DNA of 42,530 nucleotides from contig JBFEUI010000011.1 of the NCBI GenBank assembly GCA_041547565.1, forward strand, positions 1-42,530, read 5' to 3'. The notes beneath the pieces are model-generated. The model did not search any database. It worked only from the letters and a program-made list of their open reading frames with translations, and was not told where the DNA came from. Positions 32,815 through 42,296 of this stretch are shown in pieces. Source of the DNA: JBFEUI01 sp041547565. Its GTDB lineage: Bacteria > Pseudomonadota > Gammaproteobacteria > Thiohalomonadales > Thiohalomonadaceae. Made by a program: the position numbers and the translations under genes. How positions within the stretch are numbered: position 1 is the stretch's first letter; every line of letters starts with the position of its first letter.

Positions 32815-33195
32815 ATGCAAGCACTACTGATCGTGGCCCACGGCAGTCGCCGGGCCAGTTCCAATGACGAGGTGCGTGCTCTGGCTGAAAGGCTGAGGGG
32901 CAAGCTGGGCGGGGAGTATCCGATGGTCGAGGCGGCCTTTCTCGAACTGGCCGAACCGCTGATACCCGAGGGGATCGTCCGCTGCGCCGAGCAGGGTGCC
33001 GAGCGGGTGACCGTGGTGCCCTATTTCCTGGCCGCGGGGCGCCACGTGGTGGAGGATATCCCCGCTGAAATCGCCAAGGCAAAAGCGCAGTTGCCGCAGC
33101 TGGAGGTTAGGCTCGCGCAGCACATCGGTGCCTCGTCCATGGTCGATGCGCTGATCAGTGACGCGGCCCGATGCGTAGCGGATGGCGTGGATTAG
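32815..33195 (+). CDS. cbiX: Short-form CbiX/SirB-type sirohydrochlorin chelatase
   Basis: A 126-residue single-domain class II chelatase. Metal-site histidines are visible in LLIVAHGSRRASS near the start and in YFLAAGRHVVEDIP. Such short forms (CbiX-S) insert cobalt, nickel or iron into sirohydrochlorin. Iron would give siroheme, the substrate of the NirDLGH decarboxylases; cobalt would feed cobalamin, the cofactor of the CarH regulator 45 bases upstream. Sequence alone does not decide the metal. Its stop overlaps the stop of convergent lipA by three bases. Confidence 0.85.
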   Translation: MQALLIVAHGSRRASSNDEVRALAERLRGKLGGEYPMVEAAFLELAEPLIPEGIVRCAEQGAERVTVVPYFLAAGRHVVEDIPAEIAKAKAQLPQLEVRLAQHIGASSMVDALISDAARCVADGVD

Positions 33196-34139
33196 CGTAC
33201 GGTCTCGCCTGCCGCCTGCATCTCGGCGTGGTAGGAGGAGCGCACCATCGGGCCGCTGGCCACATGTACAAAACCCAGCTCACGGGCAATGGCCGCCAGT
33301 TCGTCGAACTCGTCCGGCGGCATGTAGCGCTCCACCGGCAGGTGGTGGCGGCTCGGTTGCAGGTACTGCCCCAGGGTCAGGTTGTCGCAACCGTGGGCGC
33401 GCAGATCCCCCAGTACCGCGGTGATCTCCTCGTTGCGCTCACCCAGCCCCACCATCAGCCCCGATTTGGTCGGCACCTTGGGGCAGCGCTGCTTGAACTC
33501 TGAGAGCAATCTGAGGGAGCCCGCATAGTCGGCCCCGGGGCGGGCCTGTTTGTAGAGTCGCGGCACTGTCTCCAGGTTGTGGTTGAAGATGTCCGGCGGT
33601 GTGGCGGCGAGGATCTCCAGTGCCGCAGCCTCACGGCCACGAAAATCGGGGGTGAGTATCTCGATATGCACCTCGGGCGTGGTCTGGCGTATCGCATCAA
33701 TGCAGGCGGCAAAGTGTCCGGCGCCGCCGTCACGCAGGTCGTCGCGGTCGACCGAGGTGATCACCACAAAGCGCAGCCCCATTGCCCGGATGGTCTCGGC
33801 CAGGTGCCCCGGTTCCTCCGCATCGAGTGGATCGGGCTTGCCGTGCGCCACGTCGCAGAACGGGCAGCGCCGGGTGCAGATGCCGCCCATGATCATGAAG
33901 GTGGCGGTGCCGTGGTTAAAGCACTCGCCCAGGTTGGGGCAGGCTGCCTCCTCGCACACCGTGTGCAGCCTGTGCTCGCGCAGTATCCTTTTCAGGCGCA
34001 GCACCTCGGGGCTGTTGGGCGAGCGGGCGCGGATCCAGTTCGGTTTTTTCAGGAGCGTCTCTTTCGGCACCACCTTGATCGGAATGCGTGCCACCTTGCT
34101 CTCGCCCCTGAGATGAGACTTGTCTTTCAGTTCGGTCAT
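33192..34139 (-). CDS. lipA: Lipoyl synthase
   Basis: A 315-residue radical SAM enzyme. The auxiliary cluster cysteines are in CEEAACPNLGEC and the SAM cluster motif in CTRRCPFC (C-x3-C-x2-C). The conserved C-terminal R-S-S-Y-H segment that ligates the auxiliary cluster is present as RSSYHAEM. LipA inserts two sulfurs into octanoyl groups on E2 or H proteins. ATG 34139 begins the homologous sequence; 15 further codons upstream are unlikely to be coding. lipB is not adjacent. Confidence 0.96.
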   Translation of the reverse strand: MTELKDKSHLRGESKVARIPIKVVPKETLLKKPNWIRARSPNSPEVLRLKRILREHRLHTVCEEAACPNLGECFNHGTATFMIMGGICTRRCPFCDVAHGKPDPLDAEEPGHLAETIRAMGLRFVVITSVDRDDLRDGGAGHFAACIDAIRQTTPEVHIEILTPDFRGREAAALEILAATPPDIFNHNLETVPRLYKQARPGADYAGSLRLLSEFKQRCPKVPTKSGLMVGLGERNEEITAVLGDLRAHGCDNLTLGQYLQPSRHHLPVERYMPPDEFDELAAIARELGFVHVASGPMVRSSYHAEMQAAGETVR

Positions 34140-34427
34140 AGCTCTATTTATGGGGGAGATGAGGTGGGATCGCAATATTGCCATGCGTAATTTTGACCGT
34201 CTGCTATACGTCCTTGTTGAAAAAGGGGTTTTGGCAACCGTGTGAGCAAGAGAGCCACCCGCAACTGCGAAATGGCAATAACATAATGCCGGGTGTGGTG
34301 TTCACGGCATCATGCCCATCCCGGAGCTCCGATATGACCGGGTGATCAATCTACGGAATATCCCATGGAAAACAACTAAGCTTCTCTATGTGATGGGTGG
34401 GCAGGGCAGCGAGGCATAGTCAATACC

Positions 34428-36581
34428 ATGCGGTGGTTATCACTCAGTTTGCTTGTCCTGTTCCTGACCACTATTCCTGTGGTGTGTTTGCAAGCAGAAG
34501 AGATTGAAACGCATTTTCCACAGGCCAGAACATTTTTCCCGCTTGCCGATCGCTTTGGCAATTTTGAAGGAGAACCGCCTGCCGCGCCGGTTTACCGTGG
34601 CAAGGAACTGCTGGGTTATATCCTCCGTACTAAGGAGGTGGCGGCCATCCCCGCCTATTCCGGAAAGCCGATTGATGTATTAGTGGGAGTTGACACGGTA
34701 GGGCGCATAACGGGCGCCGAGGTGTTGGAGCATCACGAGCCCATTTTGCTGGTAGGTATACCTGAGCGGAAGCTGTATGAATTTTCACGCCAGCACGTCG
34801 CTAAGAAGCTTACCGACCGCATCAGAGTAGGGGCCGGAAAGCGTGAAGGTTTTGTCAACGTGGATGCCATCACCGGTGCCACTGTGACGGCTATCGTAGT
34901 CAATCGTAGCATTATGCGGGCTGTACGTAAGGTTGCCATGGCTCGGGGCATCATCCCGCCCATCCGGCAGCAAGCCGAAATGCCTGCAACGGTGCGCGAG
35001 AATTATTTCCGGGAGTCGGATTGGGTATTTCTCACCGGTAACGGCGCTATCCGTCGCCTGTTACTTAATCATTCCGAAGTGGAAGAGGCATTTAAGGAAA
35101 CGTCCGAGGCGGGCAATTTCAACGCGGAAACCTGCCAGCCAGGTCAAGCCTGCGACATCTTTATCGACCTCTACTACAGCTACCTGAATCCACCCACCAT
35201 CGGACGCAACCTGCTGGGTGAGGCGGGTTACAACTGGCTGATGGGGGAACTCGGTCCCGGTGAGCACGCCATTGCCGTGATGGCCAACGGTGTGTACTCC
35301 TTCAAAGGTTCCGGCTACGTGCGCGGTGGAATCTTCGACAGGATCCAGCTTGTGCAGGGTGAGCAGACGATCCTGTTCCGCGATCGTGATCATCACCGGA
35401 TGGAGGATGTGTTTCTGAGGGGGATGCCCAAATTCCAGGAAAAAGAGATCTTCATCATACGCCAGGGTTATGAGTTCGATCCTGGAAGTCCCTGGCAGCT
35501 GGAACTCCTTGTACGACGCCAGGTGGGTGCTCTGCAGAGTGTCTATACAACATTTACCGCCGAATATGAGATCCCTGAGGCCTACATCGAACGCGCAACA
35601 CCGCCGCCGAGCGCGATAACCGCGGAAGAAGAGCCCTTGTGGGTGAGTATCTGGCGTGAACGCTTAATCGAGATCGCGGTGCTGCTGTTTTCCCTCCTGT
35701 TGCTGACCCTCATCCTGATATTCCAGGACTGGATTGCACGGCGACCAAAGCTGTTGACCTATGTACGTAATGGCTTCCTTCTTTTCACGCTCATAATCAT
35801 AGGGTGGTACCTGTCTGGCCAGCTATCCGTGGTCAACATCCTGGCCTTTACCAATGCCATGTTCCAGGGCTTCGATTGGAACACATTCCTGGTTGACCCA
35901 ATAGTCTTTATCCTCTGGACCTTTGTAGTGGTGACCCTGTTGCTGTGGGGCCGTGGTGTCTATTGCGGTTGGCTTTGCCCGTTCGGCGCATTGCAACAAC
36001 TGGCCAATGAACTCGGCAGGAAGTTGCGTATCCCACAGTGGTATATCCCTGAACCGGTTCATGAGCGCCTCTGGGCGGTGAAATACCTGATTTTGTTTGT
36101 GCTGTTCGGGATCTCCCTGGCATCGGTTTCCACGGCGGAGCGCTACGCGGAGGTCGAACCGTTCAAGACCGCGATCATCCTGAATTTTCAACGTGAGTGG
36201 CCGTTTGTGGTCTATGCCGCAGGCCTTGTTGTGATCTCGGCATTTAATAGCAAGTTCTACTGCAAGTACCTGTGCCCGCTGGGTGCAGGGCTGGCCATCC
36301 CCGCTCGGTTCCGACTCTTCAGCTGGTTGAAACGGCGCAAGGAGTGCGGCAGTCCGTGCCAGATATGTGCCAACGAATGCACGGTCCAGGCGATCAATCG
36401 TCTGGGCGAGATCAACGCCAACGAGTGCCATTATTGTCTAGACTGTCAAAAGAGCTACTGGAATGACCACAAGTGTCCGCCGCTGGTGCATCTACGCAAG
36501 CGGTGTGAGCGGGCGGCAAGATCCCCCGAGTCAGTACAGTGGTCAGAAAACAATCCGGGCCAAGACGATCAGAATAAATAA
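34428..36581 (+). CDS. nosR: NosR, membrane flavoprotein/ferredoxin for N2O reductase
   Basis: A 717-residue protein: signal peptide about 1-23, periplasmic FMN-binding domain with the flavinylation motif TGATVT (149-154, Thr154 the likely attachment), several membrane helices from about 410 to 620, CxxxCP motifs CGWLCPFGA and CKYLCPLGA, and a C-terminal region with two ferredoxin-like clusters (CGSPCQICANEC and CHYCLDCQKSYW). NosR passes electrons to NosZ and is needed for nos expression and sustained activity. No strong ribosome site precedes ATG 34428, and I found no full FNR site in the 288 bases upstream. nosZ follows after 93 bases. Confidence 0.96.
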   Translation: MRWLSLSLLVLFLTTIPVVCLQAEEIETHFPQARTFFPLADRFGNFEGEPPAAPVYRGKELLGYILRTKEVAAIPAYSGKPIDVLVGVDTVGRITGAEVLEHHEPILLVGIPERKLYEFSRQHVAKKLTDRIRVGAGKREGFVNVDAITGATVTAIVVNRSIMRAVRKVAMARGIIPPIRQQAEMPATVRENYFRESDWVFLTGNGAIRRLLLNHSEVEEAFKETSEAGNFNAETCQPGQACDIFIDLYYSYLNPPTIGRNLLGEAGYNWLMGELGPGEHAIAVMANGVYSFKGSGYVRGGIFDRIQLVQGEQTILFRDRDHHRMEDVFLRGMPKFQEKEIFIIRQGYEFDPGSPWQLELLVRRQVGALQSVYTTFTAEYEIPEAYIERATPPPSAITAEEEPLWVSIWRERLIEIAVLLFSLLLLTLILIFQDWIARRPKLLTYVRNGFLLFTLIIIGWYLSGQLSVVNILAFTNAMFQGFDWNTFLVDPIVFILWTFVVVTLLLWGRGVYCGWLCPFGALQQLANELGRKLRIPQWYIPEPVHERLWAVKYLILFVLFGISLASVSTAERYAEVEPFKTAIILNFQREWPFVVYAAGLVVISAFNSKFYCKYLCPLGAGLAIPARFRLFSWLKRRKECGSPCQICANECTVQAINRLGEINANECHYCLDCQKSYWNDHKCPPLVHLRKRCERAARSPESVQWSENNPGQDDQNK

Positions 36582-36674
36582 ACCAGCTTTTGAAGCAGAT
36601 CCGTAAAGGCCTCCATGTGGCTGCCATGTCGACTGAAAATTCGGGTGATTGCGATACCAGAGGAGGAAGCTGTT

Positions 36675-38540
36675 ATGGCAAGCGAAAAAGATAAGGAAGG
36701 GCTTTCCCGGCGACAATTTCTGGCCACGAGTGTCCTGGCCGGTAGCGCAGGTGCCGGTATTGCCGGTGGTTTAATCCACGGAATGTCGCCGGCAGAGGCA
36801 AAGAGCGATGATGATGAGAGGCCCCATGTGCCGCCGGGCGATCTGGATGAGTACTACGGCTTCTGGAGCGGCGGCCAGAGCGGTGAGCTGCGTATCTATG
36901 GCATCCCGTCCATGCGTGAGCTGGGACGCATCCCGGTGTTCAATTTCGATGGGGCCATCGGCTGGGGCATTACCAATGAGAGCAAGCGTATTCTCGGTGA
37001 GAATGCCCCGTTCAACGGCGATGCCCACCATCCCCACATGAGCCAGACCGACGGTCACTATGATGGCCGTTATCTCTATGTCCAGGACAAGGCCAACGTG
37101 CGTGTGGCCCGGATCCGCTGTGACATCATGCGTACCGACAAGATCATTACCATTCCCAACGTCTCGGCGATCCACGGCCTGCGGGTTCAGCGGGTACCCA
37201 AAACCGGCTATGTGTTCTGTAATGCGGAGTTTCGCGTTCCCCAGCCCAACGATGGCCGCCATCTGGATGAACCGGAAAAATACGGCACCCTGTTTACCGC
37301 CATCGACGGTGAGACCATGGAGATCGCCTGGCAGGTGATGGTGGATGGCAACCTGGACAACACCGATGCCGACTACTCCGGACGCTATGCCGCCTCCTGC
37401 TGTTATAACTCGGAGGGCGGTACACTGCTGGCAGAGATGATGCGAAACGAGCGCGACTGGGTGGTGGTTTTCAATTTTCCGCGCATTGAGGCGGCGGTGA
37501 AGGCGGGGAACTATACCACCATTGGCGATTCTGATGTGCCGGTGTTGGATGGTCGTCATGGCTCGGATCTCACGGTGTACATCCCGATATCCAAGAGCCC
37601 GCACGGTCTGAATACCTCACCAGACGGAAAGTACTTCGTCGCCAACGGCAAGCTCTCGCCCACCTGCTCGGTGATCGCCATCGACAAACTGGATGAGTGG
37701 TTTGAGGGCAAGCTGAAGAATCCGCGTGACACCGTCATCGCAGAACCTGAACTGGGTCTGGGTCCACTGCATACCGCCTTTGATGGCCGCGGCAATGCCT
37801 ATACCACGCTGTTTATCGACAGCCAGATCGTAAAATGGAATATCGCCGATGCCGTCCGCGCCTACCGGGGCGAGCAGGTGAACTACATACGGCAGAAACT
37901 GGATGTACACTATCAGCCGGGCCATAACCACTCATCGATGGGCGAGACCCGGGATGCCGATGGCAAGTGGCTGGTGTCGCTCAACAAGTTCTCCAAGGAC
38001 CGCTTTTTGCTGACCGGGCCACTGCACCCGGAAAACGACCAGCTCATCGATATTTCCGGTGAGACGATGCGACTGGTCCATGACGGACCGGCCTATGTGG
38101 AACCCCATGACTGCATCATCGTGCATCGCAGCAAGGTACGCCCGTTGCGGGTGTGGAAACGCGATGATCCCTATTTTGCAGAAACCGTAGGAATGGCGAA
38201 GCAAGACGGTGTGGTTCTGGAGCAGGATAACAAAGTGGTTCGCGATGGAAAGCGGGTGCGTGTGTATATGACCTCTTCCGCGCCTGTCTTCGGCCTCACC
38301 GAGTTCAAGGTAAAACGTGGGGACGAGGTGACTGTGGTGGTTACCAATATTGACCAGGTAGAGGACCTGGCCCACGGTTTTTGTCTGGTTAACCATGGGA
38401 TCAATATGGAAATCTGTACCCAACAGACCTCGTCGGTGACCTTTATCGCCGATAAGCCGGGTGTTCATTGGTACTACTGCACCTGGTTCTGCCACGCCCT
38501 GCACATGGAGATGCGTGGGCGAATGCTGGTGGAGGCCTAG
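36675..38540 (+). CDS. nosZ: Nitrous oxide reductase NosZ, clade I
   Basis: A 621-residue periplasmic copper enzyme. The Tat leader LSRRQFLATSVLAGSAGAG marks clade I export in the folded state. CuZ-propeller histidines include DAHHPHMSQTDG and HGLNTSPDG; the CuA domain at the end has Cys602, Cys606, His610 and Met613 in CTWFCHALHMEM, with an upstream His in the CLVNHGINME segment. It reduces N2O to N2. ATG 36675 has GAGGAGGAAG upstream; the frame is open 20 codons further but without Tat-type residues. Confidence 0.97.
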   Translation: MASEKDKEGLSRRQFLATSVLAGSAGAGIAGGLIHGMSPAEAKSDDDERPHVPPGDLDEYYGFWSGGQSGELRIYGIPSMRELGRIPVFNFDGAIGWGITNESKRILGENAPFNGDAHHPHMSQTDGHYDGRYLYVQDKANVRVARIRCDIMRTDKIITIPNVSAIHGLRVQRVPKTGYVFCNAEFRVPQPNDGRHLDEPEKYGTLFTAIDGETMEIAWQVMVDGNLDNTDADYSGRYAASCCYNSEGGTLLAEMMRNERDWVVVFNFPRIEAAVKAGNYTTIGDSDVPVLDGRHGSDLTVYIPISKSPHGLNTSPDGKYFVANGKLSPTCSVIAIDKLDEWFEGKLKNPRDTVIAEPELGLGPLHTAFDGRGNAYTTLFIDSQIVKWNIADAVRAYRGEQVNYIRQKLDVHYQPGHNHSSMGETRDADGKWLVSLNKFSKDRFLLTGPLHPENDQLIDISGETMRLVHDGPAYVEPHDCIIVHRSKVRPLRVWKRDDPYFAETVGMAKQDGVVLEQDNKVVRDGKRVRVYMTSSAPVFGLTEFKVKRGDEVTVVVTNIDQVEDLAHGFCLVNHGINMEICTQQTSSVTFIADKPGVHWYYCTWFCHALHMEMRGRMLVEA

Positions 38541-38573
38541 CCGAAGCCAACTGTCGTGAAAACGGATGATGGC

Positions 38574-39908
38574 ATGAACATTCAGCTGCGTGACTTGGCC
38601 CGCTCCAGTGCGGTGCGTCTTGTGCGTAACATGCTGTTATTGATGCTGCTTGCGCACACGGGCGCAGCCGGGGCGGCTGAGCATATCGTCCGGGGTGGTT
38701 TTGACAGGCTGATTGCGGCGCTTAACCGGGCAGCCTCCGGTGATACGGTGGTGGTGGAGCCGGGAACCTACAGCGGACACCTGGTGCTGGAGCGCCCGGT
38801 GCAGCTTCAAGGCCGGCCGGGGGCCATACTGGATGGTGGTGGCACGGGAGATGTGGTCAGGGTGCGGGCGCCGGATGTCACCTTGCGTGGCCTGCGTATC
38901 CAGCATTCGGGCACCAGCCTCAATGAGATGAACGCCGGTATTTTCGTGGAGCGGACGGCGGCGCGTGTGACCATTGAGGACAATGAACTTGAACGCAACG
39001 GCTTCGGCATTTGGCTGGACGGTTGCCCCGATGCCAGGATACTTGGCAATCGCATTCACGGCGACCCTGTCCTGCGTTCACAGGACCGGGGTAATGGCGT
39101 TCATCTTTACAATGTGCGGGGGGCGTTGGTGGCGGGCAATGAGATCTGGGAGGCACGGGACGGAATTTACATCGATACCAGTACCGACAGTGTACTTGCC
39201 GACAATGATATCCATGACCTGCGTTTTGGCATCCATTACATGTATTCCCACGACAACCGGGTCACCGCCAATCATACCCGCCAGACCCGTACCGGTTATG
39301 CATTAATGCAGTCCAGGAAACTCACGGTGACAGGAAACCGCTCTGTCAACGATATCAACTACGGCATCCTGATGAACTTTATTACCTACAGCGATATCGC
39401 CGGTAATAGGGTACTAAGCGTTGCCCGCGGCAAAGGTTTCGTCAGCGGAGGTGCGGATGTGGCGGGGGCGGAGGGAAAAGGCATTTTTATATACAACTCG
39501 CTGTATAACAGCATCCACGACAACCTTTTTTCTGACAGTGACATCGGCATTCACCTTACAGCCGGTTCGGAGGACAACCGCATTTACGGCAACGGCTTTG
39601 TCGGCAATAGAACCCAGGTCAAGTATGTGGCCACCCGTGAACAGGAATGGTCCTTAGATGGCCGCGGTAATTATTGGAGTGATTACCTGGGCTGGGATCT
39701 CAACGGCGACGGTATCGGGGACCGTTTCTATGAACCCAATGACGCGGTCGATAAGCTGCTGTGGAAATACCCGCTCGCGCGCATGCTTATGAACAGTCCG
39801 GCAGTACAGGTACTGCGCTGGGTCCAGGAGCAGTTCCCGGTGTTAAGGTCACCGGGGCTGCGTGACAGTTTTCCAGTCATGACTCCGTTTGGGCCGCAGA
39901 AGGGCTGA
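38574..39908 (+). CDS. nosD: NosD, copper-site maturation protein
   Basis: A 444-residue exported beta-helix protein (CASH/PbH1 repeats). The signal peptide has the core NMLLLMLLAHTGAAGAA. Repeating pieces such as VTIEDNELERNGFGIWLDG, DSVLADNDIHDLRFGIHYM and ITYSDIAGNRVL show the right-handed parallel helix; the end GRGNYWSDYLGWDLNGDGIGD is typical of NosD. It works with NosF and NosY to assemble CuZ in NosZ. A GTG at 38556 is an alternative start six codons earlier. nosF follows after one base. Confidence 0.95.
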   Translation: MNIQLRDLARSSAVRLVRNMLLLMLLAHTGAAGAAEHIVRGGFDRLIAALNRAASGDTVVVEPGTYSGHLVLERPVQLQGRPGAILDGGGTGDVVRVRAPDVTLRGLRIQHSGTSLNEMNAGIFVERTAARVTIEDNELERNGFGIWLDGCPDARILGNRIHGDPVLRSQDRGNGVHLYNVRGALVAGNEIWEARDGIYIDTSTDSVLADNDIHDLRFGIHYMYSHDNRVTANHTRQTRTGYALMQSRKLTVTGNRSVNDINYGILMNFITYSDIAGNRVLSVARGKGFVSGGADVAGAEGKGIFIYNSLYNSIHDNLFSDSDIGIHLTAGSEDNRIYGNGFVGNRTQVKYVATREQEWSLDGRGNYWSDYLGWDLNGDGIGDRFYEPNDAVDKLLWKYPLARMLMNSPAVQVLRWVQEQFPVLRSPGLRDSFPVMTPFGPQKG

Positions 39909-39909
39909 C

Positions 39910-40854
39910 ATGACAGACGCAGTAACCCTGATCAATCTCCACAAGCGTTATGGTTCCATCGCTGCACTAAATGGCGTATCGCTCAGCGTGCGCCGGGGTG
40001 AGGTGCTCGGACTTCTGGGGCACAACGGGGCTGGCAAGACCACCTTGATGAAGCTAATCCTTGGACTAGCTTCCCCCAGCGAGGGTGTGGTAGAGGTATT
40101 TGAGCAATCGCCCTGCGGAAAGAGTGGCCGGACACTACGCCTTAACGTGGGTTTTCTACCCGAAAATGTCGCGTTCTACGGGCAGCTGACGGCAAGGGAG
40201 GTGCTGGATTATTTTGCCCGCCTCAAGGGTGTCGCCCGTGCAGAACGGGACGAATTGCTGGAAAGGGTCGGCCTTGCCGGCGCCGCCGATCGCCGTGTAA
40301 AAGGTTTTTCCAAAGGCATGCGTCAGCGCCTGGGTCTTGCCCAGGCGCTGCTTGGGCGGCCGCGCCTTTTGTTGTTTGATGAACCCACCGCCGGTCTCGA
40401 CCCGCTTGCGATTCGTGATTTCTATACGCTGCTCGATGAGTTGCGCTCCACTGGAACCACCGTGATCCTCTCTTCACATGTGCTCGCGGGCGTTGAACAT
40501 CATATTGACCGTGCTGCGATCCTGGGGAGTGGACGGTTGCTGGTGATCGGCAACCATGAAGAGCTTGGACGCCGTGCCTGTCTGCCGTTCACCATCTGGG
40601 TACGAGGGCGTTTCAATGGTGGTGACTGGAAAAGACTGCTCGAAGAAAAGGGAGCGCGGGTGCGCCGGGTCAGTGAGACAGAGCTTGAACTGACCTGCTC
40701 GGCGGAGGCAAAGCTGATGATTATGCGTACCCTTCTGGATATGGAGGGGCTGGAGGATCTTGAAATGGAGCCACCCACCCTGGAAACCGTGTACGCCCAT
40801 TTTGAGAAGGGTAACGGGCACGGGCGCGAGGAGTCATCATGCGCCACGTCCTGA
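39910..40854 (+). CDS. nosF: NosF, ABC ATPase for CuZ assembly
   Basis: A 314-residue ATPase. Walker A GHNGAGKTT, signature FSKGMRQRL, Walker B LLLFDEPTAGLDP and switch His in LSSHVLAGVEHH are intact. With NosY and NosD it forms the transporter-like complex that provides sulfur or remodels the copper site of NosZ. The 3' end overlaps nosY by 16 bases. Confidence 0.95.
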   Translation: MTDAVTLINLHKRYGSIAALNGVSLSVRRGEVLGLLGHNGAGKTTLMKLILGLASPSEGVVEVFEQSPCGKSGRTLRLNVGFLPENVAFYGQLTAREVLDYFARLKGVARAERDELLERVGLAGAADRRVKGFSKGMRQRLGLAQALLGRPRLLLFDEPTAGLDPLAIRDFYTLLDELRSTGTTVILSSHVLAGVEHHIDRAAILGSGRLLVIGNHEELGRRACLPFTIWVRGRFNGGDWKRLLEEKGARVRRVSETELELTCSAEAKLMIMRTLLDMEGLEDLEMEPPTLETVYAHFEKGNGHGREESSCATS

Positions 40855-41669
40855 TCGTTGCCGGTAAGGAGTTTCGTGACGGGCTGCGTAACCGTTGGCT
40901 GCTGGCTATTACATTGGTATTTGCACTGTTTTCCATGGGGTTGGCCTATTTCGGTGCGGCGGCCGCCGGGAGCGTTGGATTTACCTCCATTGCAACGACG
41001 ATAGTGAGTCTGGCCAGCCTCGCGGTTTTCCTCATCCCGCTTATCGCGCTACTGCTGGCCTATGATACGGTGGTCGGTGAGTATGAGCAGGGCACACTGT
41101 TACTGCTTTTGACCTATCCAATTAATCGAGTTCAGTTGCTTGCGGGCAAGTTTCTCGGCCATGGTTTGATTCTGGCGGTGTCTACGGTGATCGGTTTTGG
41201 CGCTGCAGCCGTGCTCATCGCCCTAGCAAGCACGCGGATCGAAGGCGTCGAAATCTGGTTTTCCTTCGCCTACTTCATTCTCAGCGCCATACTCCTGGGT
41301 TGGGTGTTTGTTGCCTTTGCCTATCTCATCAGCGTTTGCGTGTCGGAAAAGTCCCGTGCAGCCGGTCTGGCGCTGGTTGTTTGGTTTATGTTTGTGCTGG
41401 TCTTTGATCTCGGACTACTCGGTGTGCTCGTCTCCACGGGTGGAAAGGTGGGGCAGGACATTTTTCCGTATCTATTGTTATTGAATCCGACTGACGTGTT
41501 CCGCCTGGCAAACCTGGCTAATTTCGAACCGGCGCGTAGCTACGCCGGAATGGCTGGCGTGGTAGGTGATCGGCAACTTGGCCCCGGAGCGCATACCGCG
41601 ATACTTATCCTATGGGTAGTGCTGCCGTTCGCTATGGCTGCCTGGCGTTTTCAGCGACGTGAGGTCTAG
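40839..41669 (+). CDS. nosY: NosY, ABC-type membrane subunit for CuZ assembly
   Basis: A 276-residue integral membrane protein with about six helices. It begins MRHVLIVAGKEFRDGLRNRWL, the usual N-terminus of ABC-2 type permeases, followed by YDTVVGEYEQGTLLLLLTYP, a characteristic cytoplasmic coupling region. It partners NosF and NosD. Its start lies inside nosF, and nosL begins 39 bases after its stop. Confidence 0.95.
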   Translation: MRHVLIVAGKEFRDGLRNRWLLAITLVFALFSMGLAYFGAAAAGSVGFTSIATTIVSLASLAVFLIPLIALLLAYDTVVGEYEQGTLLLLLTYPINRVQLLAGKFLGHGLILAVSTVIGFGAAAVLIALASTRIEGVEIWFSFAYFILSAILLGWVFVAFAYLISVCVSEKSRAAGLALVVWFMFVLVFDLGLLGVLVSTGGKVGQDIFPYLLLLNPTDVFRLANLANFEPARSYAGMAGVVGDRQLGPGAHTAILILWVVLPFAMAAWRFQRREV

Positions 41670-41708
41670 CTTGCGGTATGTTACGGGGCTAAGAGGGAAT
41701 AGAGGAGC

Positions 41709-42296
41709 ATGAGCGTACAGGGCTGGGATGGGCGTTTTGTTATCCCTTACAAACTGCTCAACACTTTGTTGCTGGTCATTCTGTCCACCGTGGGTTGCGA
41801 TCAAGCTCCTGAGAACAAAGACAGCCATTCACCACAGGCTATCGGTGCGAAGGATGAGTGCCACGTGTGCGGCATGATAATCAACCGCTTTCCAGGGCCC
41901 AAGGGTGAAGCATTTGTTCGGGGAAGCACGCAAGCGTTGAAGTTCTGTTCTACTCGCGACCTTTTTGCTTACCTGCTGCAACCTGAAGCGGCCGCTAATG
42001 TACAAGAGGTCTATGTGCACGATATGGCAGGTGCCGAATGGAAGCATCCCCAGGATGCTGCATTGATTGATGCACGCTCGGCCTGGTATGTCGTCAATCA
42101 CTCACGGAGAGGCGCAATGGGGCCAACGCTAGCGTCTTTCAGCAAGCAGGCGGACGCGCAAGCCTTTGCTGAGCGATATGGGGGAAGCCTGCTGCGCTTT
42201 GAGAAAATCGGCCTGGATGAGATTGCCAATCTTGGTTATGGAGGGCGTTCATCCGTACACACACCCATCGATAAGAAATATGAAGAATCAGGTTGA
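41709..42296 (+). CDS. nosL: NosL, copper chaperone lipoprotein
   Basis: A 195-residue outer-membrane-type lipoprotein with lipobox STVGC (Cys30), an N-terminus somewhat longer than usual before it. The copper site CHVCGM (Cys51, Cys54, Met56) and the following RFPGPKGEAFVRG match NosL. NosL binds Cu(I) and supplies copper to NosZ through NosDFY. Last gene of the nos operon seen here. Confidence 0.94.
   Translation: MSVQGWDGRFVIPYKLLNTLLLVILSTVGCDQAPENKDSHSPQAIGAKDECHVCGMIINRFPGPKGEAFVRGSTQALKFCSTRDLFAYLLQPEAAANVQEVYVHDMAGAEWKHPQDAALIDARSAWYVVNHSRRGAMGPTLASFSKQADAQAFAERYGGSLLRFEKIGLDEIANLGYGGRSSVHTPIDKKYEESG

Noticed and set aside
33192..33195. Overlapping stop codons of cbiX and lipA as a regulatory feature
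   Set aside because: Tail-to-tail overlaps of a few bases are common in compact genomes and no terminator structure was seen there.
34140..34427. Small genes or a decayed gene upstream of nosR
   Set aside because: Only frames of under 20 codons with no family resemblance; treated as promoter and leader DNA.
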